A stretch of 64,000 nt of DNA from Anaerostipes hominis (ex Lee et al. 2021) (GTDB taxonomy: Bacteria; Bacillota; Clostridia; Lachnospirales; Lachnospiraceae), in NCBI RefSeq assembly GCF_002270485.1, contig NZ_NQOG01000003.1, positions 164,730 through 228,729 of the forward strand, given 5' to 3'. Every line of letters begins with the position of its first letter. Within the stretch, counting starts at the first letter, position 1. The translations under genes were made by a program, and so were the position numbers. Shown piece by piece: positions 32,728-41,841 of this stretch. The notes under the pieces are model-generated. The model saw nothing but the letters and a program-made list of their open reading frames with translations. It searched no databases and was not told the origin of the DNA.

Positions 32728-33906
32728 TTATTTTACAACGATCACTTCTGTAGTTTCGATCGCTTTTTCCATCAGTTCATCTATGACATCAGAAAGATTT
32801 TCTTCTGATTTCTCAATTTTCTTTAAGTTTCCTTTGGTCACAGGATGTTTTGCCACAAAGATCGTACAGCAGTCCTCAAACGGCTGGATTGAAGTCTCAA
32901 AGGTGTCAATCCTCTCTGCGATATTTACGATTTCCTGTTTGTCCATTCCGATCAGCGGACGGAACACAGGCATATGACACACGTCGTTTGTGATCGCCAG
33001 GTTATGGATTGTCTGGCTGGCAACCTGACCGATACTCTCGCCGGTGATCAGCGCCAGTGCGTCATTTTCCTTTGCAAAGTGTTCTGCGATCTTCATCATA
33101 TAACGGCGCATGATAATCGTAAGCTGGTCATGCGGACATTTCTCGTAGATAGCAAGCTGGATATCCGTAAAGTTTACCACATGAAGATGGATCGGCCCTG
33201 CATACTTTGAAACGATCTTTGCCAAATCCACGACCTTCTGTTTTGCCCGCTCGCTCGTATACGGAGGTGCATGGAAGTAAGTCGCATCAATGCGCACCCC
33301 TCTTTTGGCAATCATGTATCCTGCCACAGGACTGTCGATCCCCCCTGATAAAAGCAGCATGGCTTTTCCGTTTGTTCCCACCGGCATGCCTCCCGGTCCG
33401 GGGATCTCCACAGAATAAATATAGATCTGCTGTCTAACCTCAATGTTTACGAGTACGTCCGGACAGTGCACATCTACCTTTAAGTCCGGCCACGCATCCA
33501 AAAGCTTTTCTCCCACCAGACAGTTGATGTCCATAGAATTCATCGGAAATTCCTTATCTCCCCGTCTTGCATTGACCTTAAAGGTGAAATCTTTCTTTCC
33601 ATACTGGCTGTCGATGTAACGTACTGCAGCATCCGTCAGATGTTCCACATCCTTTGTATGCTCGATCACCATCGGACAAATGCCCGTGATCCCGAAGACA
33701 GTCTTTAACGCTTCCACGGCTTCCTCATAGTCAAAATCCTCCTGTCCTTCCACAAAGACGCGCCCGGACTCTTTTCTCACTTTAAATTCTCCCACCGGCT
33801 TCATGGCATACTTGATCTGTCTGACCAGTGCATCCTCAAACATGTAGCGGTTTTTTCCTTTAATGCCGATCTCGGCATATTTTATTAAAAAAGCTTGTAC
33901 TTTCAT
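32728..33906 (-). CDS. thiI: tRNA 4-thiouridine synthase ThiI
   Basis: A 392-residue protein: ferredoxin-like and THUMP domains (about residues 1-165) and a PP-loop ATPase (KAMLLLSGGIDSPVAGYMIAKRG). There is no rhodanese domain, as usual in Firmicutes, where the partner cysteine desulfurase supplies sulfur directly. It lies 12 bp after iscS, which is that partner. It makes s4U8 in tRNA and may feed thiazole synthesis. Confidence 0.94.
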   Translation of the reverse strand: MKVQAFLIKYAEIGIKGKNRYMFEDALVRQIKYAMKPVGEFKVRKESGRVFVEGQEDFDYEEAVEALKTVFGITGICPMVIEHTKDVEHLTDAAVRYIDSQYGKKDFTFKVNARRGDKEFPMNSMDINCLVGEKLLDAWPDLKVDVHCPDVLVNIEVRQQIYIYSVEIPGPGGMPVGTNGKAMLLLSGGIDSPVAGYMIAKRGVRIDATYFHAPPYTSERAKQKVVDLAKIVSKYAGPIHLHVVNFTDIQLAIYEKCPHDQLTIIMRRYMMKIAEHFAKENDALALITGESIGQVASQTIHNLAITNDVCHMPVFRPLIGMDKQEIVNIAERIDTFETSIQPFEDCCTIFVAKHPVTKGNLKKIEKSEENLSDVIDELMEKAIETTEVIVVK

Positions 33907-33918
33907 CTTTTCTCCTTC

Positions 33919-35061
33919 TTATCTTCTTACGAATTTCCTCAGCATCGGAACTAATTCCTCCAGCGCCGCTATGACCTGATCCACTTCTTCCTTTGTGTTA
34001 TAGACAGAAAAGCTGAACCTTAGTGTCCCGTCCCGGTACTCAGGGCTGAGTCCGATGGCTGACAGAGTACCGCTTACATGCGGGCGGTTGGAAGAACATG
34101 CCGATCCGGAAGAAACATAGATTTCCCGGTCTTCAAGTGCGTGCAGCAGCACCTCACTTCTGATGTTTTTAAAACTGATGCTTGCCACGTGGGGCGCATC
34201 ACCGGAATTGTCTTTAATCTCGGGAATCTCCGTGATCCGGCTTCTGAAATACTCTCTGACTTCTCCGATCTTCTGCGCATTTTCTTTCAGATGCCCTGCC
34301 ATGATCCCGCAGGCCTCTGAAAGTCCCGCAATCCCTGGAACATTTTCGGTACCCGAACGCATTCCTTTCTGCTGTCCTCCGCCTAAGATCATCGGCTGTA
34401 TTTTTGTCTTCTCTTTCACATACAAAAAGCCGACACCTTTTGGACCATGGATTTTGTGGCCGCTCATGGACATCAGATCAATTCCTGCCTTTTTCGGTAT
34501 CACCGGAACTTTTCCGTATCCCTGGATTGCGTCTACGTGGAAGACTGTCTCCGGATTTTTCTTCTCTATGATGCTTCCAATCTCTTCTATGGGTTCCACC
34601 GCGCCGATCTCATTGTTGATCAGCATACAGGAGACAAGGATCGTATCCTCTCTGATACTGTCTTCAAGCTGTTTTAAATCGACAATCCCTTTTTCATCCA
34701 CGTTCAGATAGGTGACTTCAAATCCTTCATTTTCTAAAAAGAACATCGGTTCATACACAGAGGCATGTTCAATCTTCGTGGTGATGATGTGTTTTCCCCG
34801 CCTTTTGTTGGCCATCGCTGTTCCAAGGATCGCAAAATTATTGGACTCCGTGCCTCCGGATGTAAAAATGATCTCTTTTTCCTTTGCCTTCAGCGTCCCT
34901 GCGATGATCTGCCGGGCCTTTTTCACAATATTTTCCGCCTCGATCCCTTTTGTATGCTTGGCAGAGGGATTTCCATAGGATACTTCCATCGCCTCATTCA
35001 TGACCTTCAGAACTTCCGGAAATACTTTTGTCGTTGCCGCATTATCTAAATATACCACCAT
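33919..35061 (-). CDS. Cysteine desulfurase (IscS/NifS family)
   Basis: A 380-residue PLP enzyme: VVYLDNAATTK, FTSGGTESNNFAILG, MSGHKIHGPKGVGFLY (PLP lysine) and SSGSACSSNRPHVSGTL (catalytic Cys on the mobile loop). ATG 35061 lies behind GGAGG and nearly touches the rsmE stop. Its position before thiI points to sulfur delivery for tRNA thiolation. Confidence 0.94.
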   Translation of the reverse strand: MVVYLDNAATTKVFPEVLKVMNEAMEVSYGNPSAKHTKGIEAENIVKKARQIIAGTLKAKEKEIIFTSGGTESNNFAILGTAMANKRRGKHIITTKIEHASVYEPMFFLENEGFEVTYLNVDEKGIVDLKQLEDSIREDTILVSCMLINNEIGAVEPIEEIGSIIEKKNPETVFHVDAIQGYGKVPVIPKKAGIDLMSMSGHKIHGPKGVGFLYVKEKTKIQPMILGGGQQKGMRSGTENVPGIAGLSEACGIMAGHLKENAQKIGEVREYFRSRITEIPEIKDNSGDAPHVASISFKNIRSEVLLHALEDREIYVSSGSACSSNRPHVSGTLSAIGLSPEYRDGTLRFSFSVYNTKEEVDQVIAALEELVPMLRKFVRR

Positions 35062-35062
35062 G

Positions 35063-35803
35063 TTATTCCTCCAACTCAAACATTAAAACCGACAGCATGG
35101 CCATGCCGGCGGTTTCCGTTCTTAAAATTCTTCTGCCGAGGCTTAAAACCCTGCCTCCCGCTTCCTTCAGGCGTTCGATCTCCGAAGGTTCAAATCCTCC
35201 CTCCGGTCCGATAAAAATACCGATCGAATCCTTGCCTTTTGTCTTCCTGATCAGCTTTCTTGAGTATTCCATGCCCTCAGCCGCTTCATACGGCACGAGG
35301 AGCACAGATAAACCTTCCGCTCTTTTTACGGCTTCCTCAAACGTGAGCACCCGGCTGACTTCCGGGATCACGCCTCTCTTTGACTGTTTTGCCGCACCAA
35401 GTGCTATGGCATTCCACCGTTCCAGCTTCTTTTTCGCCTTTTTGTCATCCAGCTTCACAACGCAGCGCTTCATTTTTACCGGCACGATCTCACTGGCTCC
35501 AAGTTCTACCGCCTTTTGAATGACCAGCTCCATCTTGTCCCCTTTGGGCAGGCCCTGAAATAGGATGATTCTTTCACAAAGTTCCGACTCCACCCCGTGG
35601 ATATCAAGGATTCTGGCCGAAATCCCGCGGTTTCCTTCCAGATCTTCCAGCTCACACTCATATTCCAGTCCCCGGCGGTTGGAGAGCAGCACATGCTCTC
35701 CCTTTTTCATCCTGAGCACATTTTTTATATGATTGACGTCTTCCCCTGCAATCCTGATCAGGTTTCCGTCCACCTGGCTTTCTTCTATAAAAAAACGATA
35801 CAT
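35063..35803 (-). CDS. rsmE: 16S rRNA m3U1498 methyltransferase RsmE
   Basis: A 246-residue SPOUT methyltransferase with a PUA-like N-terminus (MYRFFIEESQVDGNLIRIAGEDVNHIKNVLRMKKGE) and the knot motifs GIFIGPEGGFEPSEIE and LGRRILRTETAGMAML. ATG 35803 overlaps the prmA stop by one base (TAATG). Confidence 0.94.
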   Translation of the reverse strand: MYRFFIEESQVDGNLIRIAGEDVNHIKNVLRMKKGEHVLLSNRRGLEYECELEDLEGNRGISARILDIHGVESELCERIILFQGLPKGDKMELVIQKAVELGASEIVPVKMKRCVVKLDDKKAKKKLERWNAIALGAAKQSKRGVIPEVSRVLTFEEAVKRAEGLSVLLVPYEAAEGMEYSRKLIRKTKGKDSIGIFIGPEGGFEPSEIERLKEAGGRVLSLGRRILRTETAGMAMLSVLMFELEE

Positions 35804-36768
35804 TATTCTTTCCTTTTCTTCGCTGTGACTGAGACCCACTCTTTGAGCTTTCTTGTTTTTACCGCCTCAAAACCATATCTCTCCAGCTTATCGAGCACTT
35901 CCTGTTCCTTCGTATCGATAATACCGGAGATTACGAATGCACCGTCTTCCTTCAGGAACAAATCTGCGATCTCAATCAGCGGAAGTATCACATCTGCCAG
36001 TATATTGGCGGCTACCAGATCATACCGGTGCTCTCCCAAAGACCGTGCAAAGTCCATATCATCCAGTACATTCCCGCCGTATACTTCATACTGGTCCCTG
36101 TCAATATGGTTCACTTCCATATTTTCTTCTGCCGCTGTTACGGCTCTCGGATCAATATCTGTCATGACCGTTTTCCCGGCTCCCAATTTCAGGGCAATGA
36201 CAGAAAGGATGCCGCTTCCGCAGCCCACATCCAGCATAACGGTATCCGGACGGATTTCCTCTTTCAGCCCTGCTATGCAAAGTCTGGTCGTTTCATGGGA
36301 ACCTGTACCAAAGGCAGTGCCGGGATCTATTTCTATCACCACATCTCCCTCTCTTTGATCAGGAAGCTCCTCCCAGGTAGGCTTGATAATGATCGTATCA
36401 TCCAGTCTCAGCGGCTTGAAAAACTGTTTCCAGTTGTTAATCCAGTCTTCTTCCTTCGTAAAGCCATATTCGATCGTGCCGTCTCCGATGTCCATGAAAC
36501 TCTTTACCCTGTTGAGCATCTCCTCAATTCTGATGGTCACGTCTTCCAGATTTTCGGATTCATCAAAGTAACAGTGGAGCAGGGCCCTGCCGTCATCCGG
36601 TTCCTGGTGGTCCGGCAATACCTCGATGAACATCTCCCGAATCTCTTCTTCCGTCAGAGGCACCCGGTCCTCCACTTCCACGCCGCACGCCCCAAGTTCT
36701 GTTAGTTCATAACTCAGCATATCCTCCGCTCCTGTCACGGTGCTGATCGTAATCCTGTTCCATCCCAT
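35803..36768 (-). CDS. prmA: Ribosomal protein L11 methyltransferase PrmA
   Basis: A 321-residue protein with an N-terminal ribosomal-protein-recognition part and a SAM domain (VMLDVGCGSGILSVIALKLGAGKTVMTDIDPRAVTAAEEN; ANILADVILPL, the N-x-L motif). It methylates L11. It heads the prmA-rsmE-iscS-thiI operon. Confidence 0.94.
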   Translation of the reverse strand: MGWNRITISTVTGAEDMLSYELTELGACGVEVEDRVPLTEEEIREMFIEVLPDHQEPDDGRALLHCYFDESENLEDVTIRIEEMLNRVKSFMDIGDGTIEYGFTKEEDWINNWKQFFKPLRLDDTIIIKPTWEELPDQREGDVVIEIDPGTAFGTGSHETTRLCIAGLKEEIRPDTVMLDVGCGSGILSVIALKLGAGKTVMTDIDPRAVTAAEENMEVNHIDRDQYEVYGGNVLDDMDFARSLGEHRYDLVAANILADVILPLIEIADLFLKEDGAFVISGIIDTKEQEVLDKLERYGFEAVKTRKLKEWVSVTAKKRKE

Positions 36769-36837
36769 GAAATCTGCTCCTTTAAACTTCTTATCCGTTT
36801 CACTATACCAGTTAATTAGTGTATCACAGAAACAGGC

Positions 36838-37488
36838 TCAGAACAAGAAGTCGCGCATGGTTTTTGTAACTCCGGGGTACTTTCTTAATTCTTCCTCCTT
36901 TTCCTTTGGACAAATCACTGCGATATCCCTGCACCCCGCTTCATAGGCACTTCTGATCCCTGACAGGGAATCTTCATAAATGCGGATACGTGCCATATCC
37001 ACTCCAATAAGATCCGCCGCCTTTTTAAACATGGCGATTTTATTTTTATAAGTCCCGTCATCGTAGACGATCTCAGACGGCTCAAACCAGCGCTCCAGCC
37101 GGAAAGATTCGATAAAAAAATCTATATTTTCTTTGATGGAGGCACTGGCAATGGTAAAAGGAATCTTTTGCGCCTTCAAATAATCGAAATATGTCTCTGC
37201 TCCTGGCACCAGATGAAAATGCTCTTTATCCTCTCTGCAGAATTTCCGGTAATATTCTTCCTTCATGCGGGAATATCTGGTCAGTTCCTCCTCACTTGCT
37301 TTTCCATCCATCATATATTGAATGTTTACTATGTTCGGAGTTCCGTTCAGCTTTGTGTGCAGCTCTTCATCCGTGATATCTCTTCCCCGCAGTAGTCTGG
37401 AAATCTCTCCCCATGCCAGCACATGCTTATCATCATCAAAAAACAGTGTCCCGTTAAAGTCAAAAATTACACCTTCATATGTCTCCAT
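36838..37488 (-). CDS. HAD-superfamily phosphatase/phosphomutase-like protein with Asp-to-Asn change
   Basis: A 216-residue HAD hydrolase with an alpha-helical cap (beta-phosphoglucomutase-like). Motif I reads VIFDFNGTLFFDDD: the nucleophile Asp is kept, but the second Asp, the usual acid/base, is Asn. Motif II is TIASAS, motif III is the Lys of YKNK, and motif IV is IYEDSLSGIRSAYEAG. The change may lower or redirect catalysis; it could also be a subfamily trait. Substrate unknown. Confidence 0.82.
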   Translation of the reverse strand: METYEGVIFDFNGTLFFDDDKHVLAWGEISRLLRGRDITDEELHTKLNGTPNIVNIQYMMDGKASEEELTRYSRMKEEYYRKFCREDKEHFHLVPGAETYFDYLKAQKIPFTIASASIKENIDFFIESFRLERWFEPSEIVYDDGTYKNKIAMFKKAADLIGVDMARIRIYEDSLSGIRSAYEAGCRDIAVICPKEKEEELRKYPGVTKTMRDFLF

Positions 37489-37512
37489 TTTCTATCTCCT
37501 ATTCGTCTTAAA

Positions 37513-38316
37513 TCACCAGTATGTCGTCTTTGTAAATCTTCGAATTTTTTTGTCTCTCCATGGATGATCTTCCTCAATCGTGATTTCCCTGAGAGAAATC
37601 TCATTTGCGGCTTCAAATGACGGAACATTCACCGCGATATCATCGCCGGCCATCATCACTGTATCTCCCTTTGGAATGATGATGTCGTCCTCCCGCCGGA
37701 TTACCATAGCCAGAGAGCCCTCCGGCAGGGTGACATCCTTAAGCTTCTGATTCTCCCAGTGGTGTCCGGATGAGATATGAAGCTGCATCAGTGACAGACC
37801 AAAAACAATATGAAACACATTGCTCTGCATATACACTCCGCCGGCTGAGGCAAAGATTGCAAAAACGATGGACGACGCTCCTCTTAATCCTGCAAATGAG
37901 ACAAATATCTTTTCACGGAATTTCAGATATCTTTCCGTCAATATAAAAACCATCGCCGGCCTTGCTGCCAGTGTGAGAAACAGAATGATCACAAGAGTTG
38001 CCGGAAGTGATGAAGCTATCTGAGACGGATAGGACAGCAGTCCTATGAGAAAGAATGTTGCTATCTGAGCAAGAATGGTTACATTATCGAAAAAGCGGAC
38101 GACATTGGCCTTGTTTTTCGTCTTTGCATTTCCCATAAGGATGCCTGTCAGATAAACCGACAGAAATCCATTTCCTCCAAGGATTCCAGCCAGAGCATAC
38201 GAGGTCAGAGCCACTGCCAGTACAAAAACCGCATCAAATCCATCGGTACAAAACTTAAACTTCCGGATAATCTTTGGTCCGGCAATCCCCACTGCCGCGC
38301 CAATGCCAACACCCAA
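37513..38316 (-). pseudogene. Truncated cation/proton antiporter (CPA1, NhaP2-like)
   Basis: The frame holds only the second half of a CPA1 antiporter: GGNGFLSVYLTGILMGN, SFAGLRGASSIVFAIFASAG, then VFGLSLMQLHISSGHHWENQ directly joined to a TrkA-C-type regulatory domain (GDTVMMAGDDIAV). The first several membrane helices are missing, and the end of the last helix and linker are deleted where LSLM meets QLHIS. The frame stays open upstream without a start signal. It meets an unrelated remnant near 38320-38366, so a deletion junction is likely there. Confidence 0.8.
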
Positions 38317-38366
38317 AGTAGAAAGTACTGCCGCTCTCCCGGCAGCGGGTCTCGCATGTTCCCAGT

Positions 38367-38783
38367 TTGTGGAATACCCTCCGTAAAACAGTTGTGGAAA
38401 AACTCGGAACAGAAGGTTTAAAGCATCATCTAAAATATGCGGATGTCAATCATAGCCTTCCACTTGAACAAGTAACAATGGAAGTCATTGAGGCTTATCA
38501 AATTTCTGCTGGATACTTTGACACAATTACCCACTGTAAATATAAACTTCCCTCTGTCACCTCCATTGGGAGACTATACCAAAGACTTATCTTTAATGTA
38601 CATCAAGAACATGAGGCATGGGAAGATGTTATAAAGAAAGTATTTTCCTCCTTTATCAGCGATGAAATATCAAATTTTAATTCAAGTATCTTTCCATCAA
38701 TCTATATAGACATTTTAAAGCCCTGGTCAACTGCCAGGGCTTATTATATGATTCCTTATTTAATTGCAGCCAGTTCTATATAG
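38367..38783 (+). pseudogene. Unrecognised AT-rich gene remnant
   Basis: A 138-codon open frame beginning with TTG and no ribosome binding site. The residues (TEGLKHHLKYADVNHSLPLEQ; YKLPSVTSIGRLYQRLI) and codon use look like real coding sequence more AT-rich than its neighbours. I recognise no family. It abuts the truncated antiporter and its end runs into the AraC-type gene's terminator and 3' end, so I read it as the C-terminal part of a lost, perhaps foreign gene. It could also be an intact short gene. Confidence 0.4.
38718..38742 (-). terminator. Probable terminator of the AraC-type gene
   Basis: A stem AAGCCCTGG (38718-38726) with CCAGGGCTT (38734-38742) and a 7-base loop lies 14 bp after the stop; the T tract on the minus strand is short (TTT). 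Confidence 0.5.
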
Positions 38784-39625
38784 CCTCTTGTCCCAATCGG
38801 TTCCAGCTGAATCCTCGGGTTACTCTCATCCCACTGGCATCCAATGACAGACGGATCGTATTTCTTCATCGCATTCCACACTTCTTCAATGGCCTGACAG
38901 TAGTTTTCTTCTTCAAATGGTTCGCTCTGGAACATTAAATACCTGGCAGCCGGCAGTTCTATCACATCAAATCCTTCCGGTACCTCACCGTCATAATCTT
39001 TGGATACCTCCACACCCTGGACATATTCTGATGTATCCGGCTCCCGGTAGGCAGGCGGCAGCCAGAGGCAGACAGGTTCTCCCCTGATAGATTTGATACT
39101 TAATAAAAGTCCCCATACGTCACATCCTACTTCCTCACAGTATGCAAAATAGTCTGAGGCTTCTTTTCCTCTCTTGATGATCACCTTTCGTTCCGGCTTC
39201 TCCATCACTTGAATGAATACATTTCTCAAATTTTCCATGATTGGTCTCCTTTCAATCTCCCTGAATTTCACGCCGTACGGGGTAAAAAGATATAACGGTA
39301 CAGGATTCATGGCATATTCACGGGGATTGCATCCGAATTCACGCTGAAACGCACGCTGATACCCATCCACACTGTCAAATCCCATCTCAAAAGCCACGTC
39401 CGCTATTTTACAGGTACTGTCTCTCAGCTTTAAGGCTGATTTAGACAGACGGAGCCGCCGGATATAATCAGCTGGTGTAGTTCCCGCATACCGTGTAAAC
39501 AGCCGATAGGAATGCCATGGAGAATACAGCGACACTCTCGCCAAGTCGGCCAGAGTAATATTTTCCGCCAAATGTTCTTCTATGAATTCCTGCATGCGCT
39601 GGACTGCCAAAATCTGTTCCCTCAT
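38756..39625 (-). CDS. AraC-family regulator with GyrI-like effector domain
   Basis: A 289-residue protein: an N-terminal AraC/XylS double helix-turn-helix (LADLARVSLYSPWHSYRLFTRYAGTTPADYIRRLRLSKSAL and IADVAFEMGFDSVDGYQRAFQREFGCNPREY) and a C-terminal GyrI-like small-molecule domain, the Rob/BmrR-type layout. ATG 39625 follows AGGAGGTG. Such proteins often respond to amphipathic drugs. The target genes are not evident. Confidence 0.9.
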   Translation of the reverse strand: MREQILAVQRMQEFIEEHLAENITLADLARVSLYSPWHSYRLFTRYAGTTPADYIRRLRLSKSALKLRDSTCKIADVAFEMGFDSVDGYQRAFQREFGCNPREYAMNPVPLYLFTPYGVKFREIERRPIMENLRNVFIQVMEKPERKVIIKRGKEASDYFAYCEEVGCDVWGLLLSIKSIRGEPVCLWLPPAYREPDTSEYVQGVEVSKDYDGEVPEGFDVIELPAARYLMFQSEPFEEENYCQAIEEVWNAMKKYDPSVIGCQWDESNPRIQLEPIGTRGYIELAAIK

Positions 39626-39701
39626 ATCTTTCACCTCCTTTATACCTGTCATTATAGATGGATCAAAAGAAAAACTCTCGACTATTTTTGCCTATCTGAA
39701 T

Positions 39702-40392
39702 TTACTGTTCCAAATAGGTTGTATCCCCAATACTTTGAACATTAAATCTCCCATCCTTATATATAATTTTAGTGACGCTGGAATTTTCAAGATGTCCGGG
39801 TACTTTTTGCTCTGTCATATCAGAGAGCATAGTAATGATCGCCATTCCATGGGAGACAACCAGGACGTTTCCCCCGCCCTTTTTCTCCGTATCCTTTGCA
39901 ATGTTTCTGAGCGCCTTTTGCATCCGGGTCTTAACATCCCAGATTCCTTGAGACATCCTCCATCATTTTTGAAAATTTCTCACCTTCATAGGTTCCGAAG
40001 CAGACTTCTCTGAGACCTTGTTGTTCCCTCAGGGAAAGTTCAGGTTGGCCCAGTCCCTTCAGAATAATTCCTGCGGTCTGCCGGTTTCTTCCCAGGTCGC
40101 TGGAATAAGTATAGTCAAACTTGATCCCTCTCTTTTTAAAACCACAGGCCAACTTTTTTGTCACCTTTATTCCTTCGTCAGTTAGCGGAGCATCAGCCCA
40201 TCCCTGGGCGCGCTTTGCTTCATTCAGCATAGTCTTCCCGTGCCTGACCACATAGATTACTGTATCTTTCCCTGTTTTCTCTGCCGCTTTTTCCTGTCTT
40301 TTATCTGGCACCTCTGTCTTTCCGGCGCATCCTCCCATAAGAAAAATACAGAACAATATGATAAAAATCGATATGATTTGTTTCAGCTTCAT
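39702..40392 (-). pseudogene. Frameshifted histidine phosphatase lipoprotein
   Basis: Two frames of one gene. The first (40392 to 39931) has a lipoprotein signal (FCIFLMGGC) and phosphoglycerate-mutase-like motifs (IYVVRHGKTMLNEAKRAQGW; YSSDLGRNRQTA). The second (39956 to 39702) holds the C-terminal NVLVVSHGMAIITML. They overlap in different frames around 39931-39956, where the family usually has a further helical stretch between them, so a deletion has removed sequence and shifted the frame. Confidence 0.8.
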
Positions 40393-40459
40393 GGCAGTCC
40401 CTCCTCAGTCTTTTTGTTATATCATAACATGTGAACATGAGAAGTTAAACAACACCCGG

Positions 40460-41069
40460 CTATTCCGTCTCACTCCAGAAAATATCCTCAGCCACCAGAC
40501 ATTCCGGATTCAGTTCTACGCCTTCCAGCATGATTTCCTTAAACTTCTTATAACCGGCCCGGTCGATCAGATGGCCTCCGTGCAGGTACTCCGGCTTATA
40601 GTCCATGACCCAGGCAGAAAATTTCTGCCAGTTGCCCAGGACTCCCAAAATCACTTCTTCCGTGGCCCAGTTAAGAAACATCTTTCCGGCTCTCGGAATC
40701 TGGCGTCCTGTTCTTCCTCCCAGGATCACCCGGTAAAACTTCGTCGGTTATCATTGATCTTGATATGGTAATGGCTCGGAAAAATGATCGGTTCGATCTT
40801 CCTGGCTCCGATGGTCGGATAGCCTGCCTTTGGCTCCCACGGCTCCGGCTCATGGGCCACCGTATCCATGCTGGCCCCGCAGAGAGTTCCGTTCACCTCT
40901 TTGATATACCGCTCCAAGCAGGCATTGACTGCCGGGATATTTTCATATTTAATGCCCGGAATATCAAAGGTCTGGCGTGTTCCGAAATGGAAGTTGTCGT
41001 CGCCCCAGGTTCTTTGGACTGGCTGAAACAATTCAGCCGTACTTTGCCCACATTGGTATCATGATTCAT
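40460..41069 (-). pseudogene. asrC: Degraded anaerobic sulfite reductase subunit C
   Basis: ATG 41069 behind GGAAGGAG starts MNHDTNVGKVRLNCFSQSK, then the frame breaks and similarity resumes in other frames: RTWGDDNFHFGTRQTFDIPG, GYPTIGARK joined to IEPIIFPSHYHIK, and finally GGRTGRQIPRAGKMFLNW to VELNPECLVAEDIFWSETE. The segment with the siroheme/4Fe-4S cysteines and the ferredoxin domain is deleted. The gene cannot encode an active enzyme. Confidence 0.85.
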
Positions 41070-41086
41070 TGCTGCACACTCCTTCC

Positions 41087-41340
41087 TTAATCCACCAGAT
41101 CTCTGGCTGTCATGTAAGGGAATACCGGTCCGTCAAGACAGACATACACTTCATCGATGCGGCAGTGGCCGCACTTTCCGATGGCACAGGACATCTTTCT
41201 CTCAAAACTCATCCACAATTTCTCCGGGTCCGCACCGCAGTTTAACAGCTCCAGCCCTGTAAATCTCATCATCGGAGGAGATGACCACCAGATGTTTGCC
41301 CGTAAACTTTTGCCGGATTTCTGCCCGGTTTATACTCAAT
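41087..41340 (-). pseudogene. asrB: Degraded anaerobic sulfite reductase subunit B
   Basis: Only the C-terminal 60 or so residues are recognisable: MMRFTGLELLNCGADPEKLW, then FERKMSCAIGKCGHCRIDEVYVCLDGPVFPY, the 2Fe-2S motif of AsrB-type ferredoxin-NADP reductases. Preceding codons (GKHLVVISS) lie in another frame. The stop is 18 bp before the asrC remnant. Confidence 0.8.
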
Positions 41341-41436
41341 AGTCGGATTTTTCTTTCCAGGCAATCTCTTCAAATTTTTTTCACCTCATCATAGCATATG
41401 ATATCCGTGTAAGACATTGTCAAGTGAATATTCCAT
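41341..41436 (-). pseudogene. asrA: Start of anaerobic sulfite reductase subunit A
   Basis: ATG 41436 behind GGAGGGACAAGA opens MEYSLDNVLHGYHM, which stops at once; in the next frame YDEVKK and FEEIAWKEKSDY resemble the AsrA N-terminal region. This appears to be the first tenth of asrA joined to the asrB remnant. Identification is by short motifs only. Confidence 0.55.
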
Positions 41437-41591
41437 CTTCTTGTCCCTCCATTTCTTATTCCGGTGCTCTGTCTATAAATTTTCAGGTTTCATTACTCTC
41501 ATTATACTGCCGCACTGTAATTATGAATAATTGTAGTTTATCATCATATGATAATAATTTATTATTTATATATGCAGACATACTTTCTTAA

Positions 41592-41600
41592 TGCTATACT
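41592..41600 (+). promoter_or_regulatory. Extended -10 promoter before the multi-hairpin element
   Basis: TGC-TATACT (TG at 41592-41593, hexamer 41595-41600) is an extended -10. The predicted start, about 41606-41608, coincides with the left end of the hairpin element. No -35 is clear. Confidence 0.5.
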
Positions 41601-41607
41601 AAACATG

Positions 41608-41793
41608 TGATGTTAGGGTCAAAATATATTTTGACCCCTGGATACCTACGGATTGTTTCGCATTTTGTGCTTCCACAATCCTAGAAACATTCGAAATCCG
41701 CCCTAATCGGGCTACTTTCTCATGTTTTGCGGGTCCCAAAGTCCTGCTTTTTCATGCAAGCATGAAACGCATGACCTTTTGACCTTGGTATCA
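41608..41793 (+). ncRNA. Multi-hairpin element with a wobble-compatible terminal stem (structured RNA or MITE-like repeat)
   Basis: The ends TGATGTTAGGGTCAAAA (41608-41624) and TTTTGACCTTGGTATCA (41777-41793) are complementary over 17 positions: 13 are Watson-Crick and the other four are G-T pairs in the + strand, so the stem is fully paired only as + strand RNA. ACATG/CATGT just outside can extend it with one bulge. Inside are the perfect 22-bp palindrome 41616-41637 (GGGTCAAAATA half), GGATTGT/ACAATCC (41650-41656 with 41675-41681), GCCC/GGGC around 41701-41713 and TTTCATGCAAGCATGAAA (41751-41768). It may be a leader of the HAD gene, an independent RNA or a mobile miniature element. Between 41437 and 41591 I see only AT-rich sequence. 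Confidence 0.55.
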
Positions 41794-41841
41794 ACATGTA
41801 CATTTGATAACTTTTTATATACAGAAAGGATTCTGCATCAG

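Noticed and set aside
40460..41069. asrC as a functional short reductase
   Set aside because: The cluster-binding cysteines are deleted and the frame is broken in two places.
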